Source: Pseudolysobacter antarcticus (GTDB lineage Bacteria; Pseudomonadota; Gammaproteobacteria; Xanthomonadales; Rhodanobacteraceae). From it: a stretch of DNA of 64,000 nucleotides. Under the pieces are notes generated by a model that had not been told where the DNA came from, searched no databases, and worked only from the letters and a program-made list of their open reading frames with translations. Shown here one piece after another: positions 58,026 through 64,000 of the stretch. The translations under genes were made by a program, and so were the position numbers. The stretch's first letter is position 1. Each line of letters begins with the position of its first letter. The stretch spans positions 3,224,001-3,288,000 of the forward strand of contig NZ_CP035704.1 of the NCBI RefSeq assembly GCF_004168365.1. The letters run 5' to 3'.

Positions 58026-59555
58026 TTACTGCGTGCAAACACTCACCTGCAACACCTTGCCCGCACGAATATCGGTATAGCCGTTCGGCTTGATGTGATT
58101 GGCTTCGGCGAGCGTGCGCGCGTCACGGCAGCCGAGCTTGCGCGCGATCGCGCTGAGCGTTTCGCCACGGCGCACGACATAGGTTTGCGATGACGTTTGC
58201 GCAGCGCGCGCGGGCGCTTTCGCCGCGCTGCTGCGTGATGCAGTTACCGCGGCTGGTATGCTCACTGGCGTGCTTAATACCGCGCTGTGCAGATCGCTGG
58301 CGAGTGTCATCCATAGACCCGACATGCAGGATTTTTCGTAGAGTGCGACCAGTTGCAACGGCACATTGATCGGCGTGCTCGCGGGCAGCACGGTGCGCGA
58401 ATCGTAGGCCGGATTCATGTTGCGTAATGTGCGAAACCAGCCGTCGTGCAGGTTGCCTTCCTGGCCGAGACACACCGCGAGTTCAGCCAGCGATGTGGCA
58501 TGCTGCAGGTTGATTTTACCGGGCCGCGTATCGAGTTTCGGAAACTGCAGGTTGTAGCGTTCGGGATGCAAGAACAGCCATGCCGCGGCCAGCACCACCG
58601 GCACGTAATCGCGCGTTTCCGGCGGCAGTTCGTAATAGACTTTCGGATCCCAGAAACTCGCGTCGGGCCTACTAGCGGCGAGGCGCCCTACTCGCCCCTC
58701 GCCGCCGTTGTAGGCGGCGATGACGAACTCGAGATTATTGTTGAACACCGCGAGTTGTTCGTTGAGGTACGCCGCGTTGGCGCGCGCTGACATCGCCGGG
58801 TCAAAACGTTGATCGAAACCATCGACCACGCCGAGTCCGAAACGCTGCCCAGTGGCCGGCATGAATTGCAGCAAACCCGCCGCGCCCGAGCGTGACAACG
58901 CGTGCACACGACCGCCAGACTCCTTGGCCATGATGCCGAACAACAGCGCCTCGGGCAGACCGGCCTTCTGATATTCCGGCCACATCTGGTAACGCAGGTA
59001 TTCGTAGTTTTCGTAGGTGTCCATCAGATTGGGACGCAACGACGTCAGCCACTCTTCGAGCGCGACCTTGACCGGGCCGTTCAAGGTCATCACTTCGGAC
59101 AGATCGCGACCTTTCAACAGCGTGATCGAATGCCCGATTTCCGGCAGCGATTCGGATACCGGCGAATTCTCGCCCTGCGTGGTGGTGGCTTCAGGCGTGG
59201 TGGTCGATTGATCGCTCGCGGCGAGCAAACTTTCGGGTGCGGGCATGCGTTCCAGCGCGCTGCTGAATCGCTGCACGTCGCAACCTTTGATCGCGGCGCA
59301 ACGTTTCGCGGAATCCTGCACGTCGTCGCGCGCCGCCTGCGCGTCTTTCAGCGCAACGGCGGGATCAGCTTGCGGCGATGCCGTGGCAGCGTTGAAATTC
59401 TTGTTGTCGACATCCAGCCGCGCATACAAACTCGCCGCCGTTTCCACCGTGGGACGGCCCGGAACACGACGCGCGCTATTGTTGCCTGGCTGGCCCGCAC
59501 AACCGGCGAGCACGGCGAAAATGGAACCACACAAAACCGAACGAAAATATGTCAT
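58026..59555 (-). CDS. mltD: MltD-like membrane-bound lytic transglycosylase with LysM
   Basis: This outer-membrane lipoprotein cleaves peptidoglycan glycan chains. From ATG 59555 (MTYFRSVLCG) it is 509 residues, lipobox LAGC with Cys19. A Ser/Thr/Ala-rich stretch precedes the SLT domain: catalytic Glu212 in GIMAKESGGRVHALSR, then GLLQFMPATGQRFGL and AYNGGEGRVGRL. One LysM is at the C-terminus (TYVVRRGETLSAIARKLG). E. coli MltD carries more LysM units. The long upstream frame was rejected for lack of a signal peptide. Confidence 0.92.
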   Translation of the reverse strand: MTYFRSVLCGSIFAVLAGCAGQPGNNSARRVPGRPTVETAASLYARLDVDNKNFNAATASPQADPAVALKDAQAARDDVQDSAKRCAAIKGCDVQRFSSALERMPAPESLLAASDQSTTTPEATTTQGENSPVSESLPEIGHSITLLKGRDLSEVMTLNGPVKVALEEWLTSLRPNLMDTYENYEYLRYQMWPEYQKAGLPEALLFGIMAKESGGRVHALSRSGAAGLLQFMPATGQRFGLGVVDGFDQRFDPAMSARANAAYLNEQLAVFNNNLEFVIAAYNGGEGRVGRLAASRPDASFWDPKVYYELPPETRDYVPVVLAAAWLFLHPERYNLQFPKLDTRPGKINLQHATSLAELAVCLGQEGNLHDGWFRTLRNMNPAYDSRTVLPASTPINVPLQLVALYEKSCMSGLWMTLASDLHSAVLSTPVSIPAAVTASRSSAAKAPARAAQTSSQTYVVRRGETLSAIARKLGCRDARTLAEANHIKPNGYTDIRAGKVLQVSVCTQ

Positions 59556-59748
59556 CAAGAAGCTCTGAGTAAAAATCGATGAAGGGAATTTTTGCGCGAC
59601 GCACGCATTTCGCGTTTTTTCCGCGCCATTCGTGCCGTATTTGATCGCTCTGCGCGACAAGAAGAATCGATGGCGCGAGCGCAGCAAGACCATGCCCGCA
59701 AGGTACACATGCAGGCGCGAACCGACAAGCATGGCGTGGCAATGCCGT

Positions 59749-61050
59749 TCAGCGTACGTCAGGGCTTTGCGCCTCGTTTTGTGCGAGGGGCTGCGTCGCG
59801 GCAGCCGTGCCGACCAGCATTTCATGCGCGGAAACGGGAAACTGCGGCAGATGCAAGCCGAACAACACGGCGATGATCACCGATGCGATACCGCCGATCG
59901 CCACCGTTGCGGGCGCACCGATATGTCCGGCAAAAAACCCCGCGAGCAACGCACCGATCGGCGCCATGCCCATGAACATCATCGCGTACACCGCCATCAC
60001 GCGGCCGCGTAATGCATCGGGGCACAAGGATTGAATCAGCGTATTGCAGCTCGCCATCTGCAACATCATGCACAAGCCGACCACGACCAGCAGCGCCATC
60101 GACAACGGTAGCGAACGCGAAAACGAAAACGCGATCAGGCCGAGACCAAATCCGAGTGCGGCACGGAATACCCAGTTGCCGAGTCCCTTGAGCCGGCTGC
60201 GACGCGCGAGCAACAACGCACCGATCAGCGCGCCGAGTCCGGCTGAACTCATGAGCCAGCCGAGTTCGTAGGCGTTGCCGTGCAGAATCTTCGCCGCGAA
60301 CACCGGCATCAGCACGGTGTACGGCATGCCGAGCAGACTCATGCCACCGAGCAACAGCAGCAACGATCGGATCGGTCGCGTGGTTGCGACAAATCGAAAT
60401 CCTTCGAGGATGTCCGCGAGCGGCGAACCGTGCTTGCGTGTCACCATCGCCGCCGGCAAACGCATCAGCAACAGGCCGGTCAGCACGGCAATGTAACTCA
60501 GCGCGTTCAGCAGGAAGCACCAGCCTTCGCCGATACTCGTGACCAACACACCGGCCAGCGCAGGGCCGAGCAAGCGCGCGCCGTTGAACATCGATGAGTT
60601 CAGCGCGATCGCGTTCATCAGATCAGGCTTGCCGACCATTTCGACGATGAACGACTGGCGTGTCGGAATATCAAACGCGTTGCATACGCCGAGCAACGAC
60701 GCGAGCACGAATACATGTTCGACCTGCACGGCCCCGCTCAAGGTTAATGCCGCGAGCACCGAGGCAAGCAGCATCGATGCGCTCTGCGTGCATAGCAGGA
60801 TGGTGCGTTTGGGGAAACGATCAGCGACCGTGCCGCCGATCGTGGCCAGCAGGAACACCGGAATCTGGTTGCAGAATCCGACCAGACCCAGCAAGGCGGT
60901 CGAGCCGGTCAGGCTGTAGACCAGCCAGGATTGCGCCACGGTCTGCATCCACGTGCCAATCAGCGAGATCAGCTGGCCGGCAAAAAACAGCCGGTAATTG
61001 CGCGAACGCAGAGCGCGCAACATGCCGCCGTCGGGAACCACCGCACTCAT
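59749..61050 (-). CDS. MFS transporter (EntS/MFS_3-like exporter)
   Basis: This is a 433-residue permease with twelve hydrophobic segments. N-terminal RNYRLFFAGQLISLIGTWMQ and GTVADRFPKRTILL (motif A-like loop between helices 2 and 3) match the MFS_3/EntS group of small-molecule exporters. The substrate is unknown. The ATG at 61050 is chosen over a TTG six codons upstream. It is followed by 190 bases with no gene before mltD. Confidence 0.85.
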   Translation of the reverse strand: MSAVVPDGGMLRALRSRNYRLFFAGQLISLIGTWMQTVAQSWLVYSLTGSTALLGLVGFCNQIPVFLLATIGGTVADRFPKRTILLCTQSASMLLASVLAALTLSGAVQVEHVFVLASLLGVCNAFDIPTRQSFIVEMVGKPDLMNAIALNSSMFNGARLLGPALAGVLVTSIGEGWCFLLNALSYIAVLTGLLLMRLPAAMVTRKHGSPLADILEGFRFVATTRPIRSLLLLLGGMSLLGMPYTVLMPVFAAKILHGNAYELGWLMSSAGLGALIGALLLARRSRLKGLGNWVFRAALGFGLGLIAFSFSRSLPLSMALLVVVGLCMMLQMASCNTLIQSLCPDALRGRVMAVYAMMFMGMAPIGALLAGFFAGHIGAPATVAIGGIASVIIAVLFGLHLPQFPVSAHEMLVGTAAATQPLAQNEAQSPDVR

Positions 61051-61198
61051 TTTTCGACAGTCAGCCAATCACCATGCATGGCGTGCAGTACACACGCAAA
61101 GTCGTCGTCGACGCAAGATGTCCGCAACCATGCTTACAATCGATTACGCGGCCAAACGCGGCATCGAAAATGTGTTGTGCCGTTTGTCAGCTGAGCAC

Positions 61199-62911
61199 TC
61201 ATTCGAAGCCACCAATAAATACTTCGTCGCCGAGGATTCTCTGTTCGAGCACATCGCTGCTCGAAACCAGATTGCTCGCATCGCCCGCGTAGCGCGCGCT
61301 GATCGCATGTGCGGCGATGCGACCGATCAAGCCTGATGTGCTGCAACTCGCGTGTCCGCTGACGATAGTTACATTCGTGCAGATCAGCGTATTGCCATCG
61401 TAAAATTTTACCTTGCCCGAAGGCGCGGCGCCGCTCGTGCTGATGCTCGCGGTGAAGCTGACACTGTTGCCGGCTGGCGCCGGATTCAGCGATGAAGTCA
61501 GTGTCGTGTGGCTGACATGAAGACTACCGCCGCTCTCCGCGGTGGCGACGGTGAACAGACGCGCGGCAAGAAATACACGTGGCGTTTCACTAGCGCCGCT
61601 ATCGTTTTCCGCGACGCCGGCCACATACATTCGGCCGGCGTCGTCGAGCAGCATCGCGGTCGCGCCATCCGCACCCGTGATCGAAAATTCCTTGCTGCCG
61701 CCGCTGCCGAAATCGGTGAGCGGATTGCCGTTGCCATCGAACTTCGCGATCAGCAGATCGTTGCTGGTCGCGGTAGTGTTGAGTTGTGTACCGGCGCCAT
61801 ACAAATGCCCGCCCGCATCGATCGCCAATGCATCAAGCATGCCGCCATCACCACCGAAATTGCTCTTGATGCCGTTGTGGCCGAACGTGCCGACGAAGGT
61901 GCCGGTGGTGGCATCCAGCTTGACCACGGCGGAGACAAACACCGATTCATCGGCGCTGATCGGCGTGCTCGTGCCGCCACCCAGATAAATATTGCCGCTG
62001 ACCTCGAGCAGCGCGGCATTGAGAAAATCGTCATCGTTGTTGCCGAGGTCGAATGTTCTGAGTCCGTTGCTGCCGAATGCGATGTTTGGCCCGGCGCTGA
62101 CCGCATCGATTTTCACGACCGCGTAATCATAATTGGCGCCGTTCGCATTCGAGTGCGTTTCGCCGGCCAGAAACAAATGTCCGCTGCTGTCCAGCGCGAT
62201 GCTTTCGACATTGCTGAAACTGTTCGGCGCGGTGCCGAACGTGGCCATGCCACCGATACCAAACGCTGACACCAGATTGCCGTTACCGTCGAGCTTGGCC
62301 ACCGCAAAAACCGCATCGGGTGTACCGGCTTGTCCGCCGACATAAATCTGTCCGGCGCTATCCAGCAGCACCGCGAACGCGCGACTGTAATTGTGCATCG
62401 GCAGGATTTTCGCACCGTTGTTGCCGAAGCTGCCGACCAGCGCGCCGCTGTCGCAACTCACTTTCCAGATGCCGAACGATTCGACCGGTTGTGGATCGAA
62501 CAGGATGCTGCTGCCGACGATGATCATATTGCCGCTGCCATCCAGCGCGGCGGCATTGGCCGTGTCGAAATCGGTAGTGTCGATCGTGGCAATGCCGCCG
62601 TGACCGAAACTGGTGACACGATTGCCGTTGGCATCGAGCTTGATGATCTTGATCGCGGTATTGCCCTGCGAACTGCCGGCCGCGGCGGTCGAACAGAAAC
62701 CGATCGTGTACAAACTGCCTTGCAGATCGCGCAGCAGTTTCACCGACATCAAGGTCGAGCTGGACAAGGCGCAACCGATATCCTCGGTGAGCATCCCGTC
62801 GCCGGAAAAACTTGGATCGAGATCGCCCGGCAACGCGGCGCGGACGATATTCGCCGCCGCAAGACAGAGCAGCAGAAAAAAGAATCGCAAGGCGTTCTGA
62901 AATATAAACAT
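61199..62911 (-). CDS. Secreted delta-60-repeat protein with C-terminal Ig-like domain and GFE tail
   Basis: This is a 570-residue exported protein with signal peptide [20 protein letters not shown]. Residues ~28-450 carry repeated delta-60-type beta-propeller-like units ([62 protein letters not shown]). An Ig-like domain of Big_3 type spans ~455-560 ([19 protein letters not shown]). The final residues are [11 protein letters not shown] short acidic-aromatic end of this kind recurs, to my recollection, on many secreted Xanthomonadales proteins. Ligand unknown. Confidence 0.75.
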   Translation of the reverse strand: MFIFQNALRFFFLLLCLAAANIVRAALPGDLDPSFSGDGMLTEDIGCALSSSTLMSVKLLRDLQGSLYTIGFCSTAAAGSSQGNTAIKIIKLDANGNRVTSFGHGGIATIDTTDFDTANAAALDGSGNMIIVGSSILFDPQPVESFGIWKVSCDSGALVGSFGNNGAKILPMHNYSRAFAVLLDSAGQIYVGGQAGTPDAVFAVAKLDGNGNLVSAFGIGGMATFGTAPNSFSNVESIALDSSGHLFLAGETHSNANGANYDYAVVKIDAVSAGPNIAFGSNGLRTFDLGNNDDDFLNAALLEVSGNIYLGGGTSTPISADESVFVSAVVKLDATTGTFVGTFGHNGIKSNFGGDGGMLDALAIDAGGHLYGAGTQLNTTATSNDLLIAKFDGNGNPLTDFGSGGSKEFSITGADGATAMLLDDAGRMYVAGVAENDSGASETPRVFLAARLFTVATAESGGSLHVSHTTLTSSLNPAPAGNSVSFTASISTSGAAPSGKVKFYDGNTLICTNVTIVSGHASCSTSGLIGRIAAHAISARYAGDASNLVSSSDVLEQRILGDEVFIGGFE

Positions 62912-63032
62912 GTGCGACCTCGTGCCGGATGTGGTTTTCCGTTATTGCGAAAAACAGCGGCGAGAAGTCTCATCGGCGCGCGGCTTCGCTCGATACCGAC
63001 GTGCGCAACGCGTATGCGACCACGACACCCGC

Positions 63033-63038
63033 TACAAT
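63033..63038 (+). promoter_or_regulatory. Candidate -10 for the HerA-like gene
   Basis: TACAAT lies 45 bases before the GTG start in the divergent 172-base gap. No convincing -35 is found, so this is a weak call. Confidence 0.2.
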
Positions 63039-63083
63039 CGGCACCGGCACCGCACTTTCGCGGCATCGCATGAGGTCGATCGC

Positions 63084-64000
63084 GTGAACGATATTCTGCT
63101 CGGTAAAATTCTGCCCTTGTCCGGCACTTCGGAAATTTTTCTGCAAGCGCGTTACGCCAACCGGCATGGCCTGATCGCTGGCGCCACCGGCACCGGAAAA
63201 TCGGTGTCGCTCACCGTGATGGCGGAAGGGTTTTCGCGGCTCGGCGTGCCGGTCTTCCTGGCCGATGTGAAAGGCGATCTGGCCGGCTTGAGCCAGGCCG
63301 GTGTGGTCGGCGACAAGCTCAAGGCGCGCCTCGATACGCTTGGCATCAGCAATTACACACCTGCGGCCAGCCCGGTGGTGTTCTGGGATATTTACGGCAA
63401 ACTCGGCCATCCGGTGCGTACCACGGTTTCGGAAATGGGGCCGGCGTTGTTCGCGCGCCTGCTCGATCTCAACGACGTGCAATCCGGCGTGCTCGAAATC
63501 GTGTTCAAACTCGCCGACGATCACGGTTGGCTGCTGCTCGATCTGAAAGACTTGCGCGCACTGTTGACGTTTGTGGTCGACAACGCCGCCGATATTTCCA
63601 AGACCATCGGCCTCGTCAATGCGTCTTCCGTCGGCGCCATCCAACGCGCGCTGCTGTCACTGGAACAAGCTGGTGGCGATATGTTTTTCGGCGAGCCCGC
63701 GCTCGATCTGGCCGACTTCATGCGCCAGGACATGAGCGGTCGCGGTATCGTCAATATTCTCGCCGCCGATCAACTCATCCTCAAGCCGAAACTGTATTCC
63801 ACATTCCTGCTGTGGATGCTGTCGGAGCTGTTCGAGAAATTGCCCGAGATGGGCGATCTGGACATTCCGAAAATGGTGTTCTTTTTCGACGAGGCGCATC
63901 TGTTGTTCGACGATGCCAGCGCGGCATTGCAGCAGCGCGTCGAGCAAGTCGTGCGTCTGATTCGCTCGAAAGGCGTCGGTGTGTATTTCTGTTCGCAGAA
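63084..64000 (+). CDS. HerA/YjgR-like (DUF853) ATPase, partial at right edge
   Basis: These are the first ~305 residues of a FtsK/HerA-superfamily ATPase. Walker A is GATGTGKS at residues 33-40 and Walker B is [14 protein letters not shown] near 270; FCSQ at the edge starts the expected FCSQNP motif. YjgR-type proteins are about 500 residues, so roughly 200 are missing. The GTG start has GAGG 9 bases upstream. The cellular role of DUF853 proteins is not established. Confidence 0.9.
   Translation, partial: MNDILLGKILPLSGTSEIFLQARYANRHGLIAGATGTGKSVSLTVMAEGFSRLGVPVFLADVKGDLAGLSQAGVVGDKLKARLDTLGISNYTPAASPVVFWDIYGKLGHPVRTTVSEMGPALFARLLDLNDVQSGVLEIVFKLADDHGWLLLDLKDLRALLTFVVDNAADISKTIGLVNASSVGAIQRALLSLEQAGGDMFFGEPALDLADFMRQDMSGRGIVNILAADQLILKPKLYSTFLLWMLSELFEKLPEMGDLDIPKMVFFFDEAHLLFDDASAALQQRVEQVVRLIRSKGVGVYFCSQ

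Noticed and set aside
1-64000. CRISPR arrays, insertion sequences, integrases, prophage genes, rRNA
   Set aside because: No regularly spaced direct repeats, transposase or integrase motifs, or rRNA segments were recognised in either strand.

Overview
The window looks like chromosome from a gammaproteobacterium of the order Xanthomonadales, probably Rhodanobacteraceae-like. The basis is gene order and protein character, not a database match. Supporting signs are tpiA-secG-tRNA-Leu-nuoABCDEFGHIJKL, glmM-folP-ftsH-rlmE/yhbY, surE-pcm-yqaA-nlpD-rpoS, and asd-fimV-truA-trpF-trpB-trpA-accD-folC-dedD-cvpA-purF. Base composition is moderately GC-rich, with a visibly more AT-rich patch near 29.7-32.8 kb. 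Most genes lie on the minus strand in tightly packed operons, many with 4-base ATGA or GTGA stop/start overlaps.

Layout. 1-11249 (minus): respiratory complex I, nuoA to nuoL, with nuoL cut by the left edge. 11329-12677 (minus): tRNA-Leu(GAG), secG and tpiA. 12772-16541: a GT-C-like membrane protein, a divergent short-chain dehydrogenase and a 2-oxoglutarate/Fe(II) oxygenase. 16548-21554 (minus): glmM, folP, ftsH and rlmE, with a strong terminator between ftsH and folP. yhbY and an Mth938-like gene run the other way. 22679-26812 (minus): the stationary-phase block rpoS, nlpD, a DedA/YqaA protein, pcm and surE. 26981-29596: an Smr-domain gene, a small lipoprotein, truD and ispF.

29597-39453 is an accessory-looking island between two core blocks. 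It holds a structured leader ahead of a secreted protein of unknown family, a second secreted protein with a strong terminator, and a large exported protein with a fibronectin-like C-terminus. It continues with a GT2-DUF2304-GT4 glycosyltransferase operon, a MazEF toxin-antitoxin pair, two unknown membrane proteins and a DUF455 ferritin-like gene. ispF is not preceded by ispD here, which fits an insertion or rearrangement at 29.6 kb.

39635-56428 (minus): a long core biosynthetic block with purF, cvpA, a two-SPOR DedD-like protein, folC, accD, trpA, trpB, trpF, truA, fimV, asd, aroC and prmB. A glycosyltransferase/methyltransferase fusion gene sits between trpB and trpA. 56518-64000: a SCO1 copper chaperone, psd, a MltD-type lytic transglycosylase, an MFS exporter, a secreted delta-60-repeat/Ig protein ending in GFE, and the start of a HerA/YjgR-like ATPase cut by the right edge.

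No CRISPR array, insertion sequence, prophage, rRNA or origin was seen. The best candidates for something undescribed are the leader RNA at 29.72-29.90 kb with the secreted-protein cluster behind it, and the glycan-modification genes of the island together with the fusion enzyme inside the trp operon.
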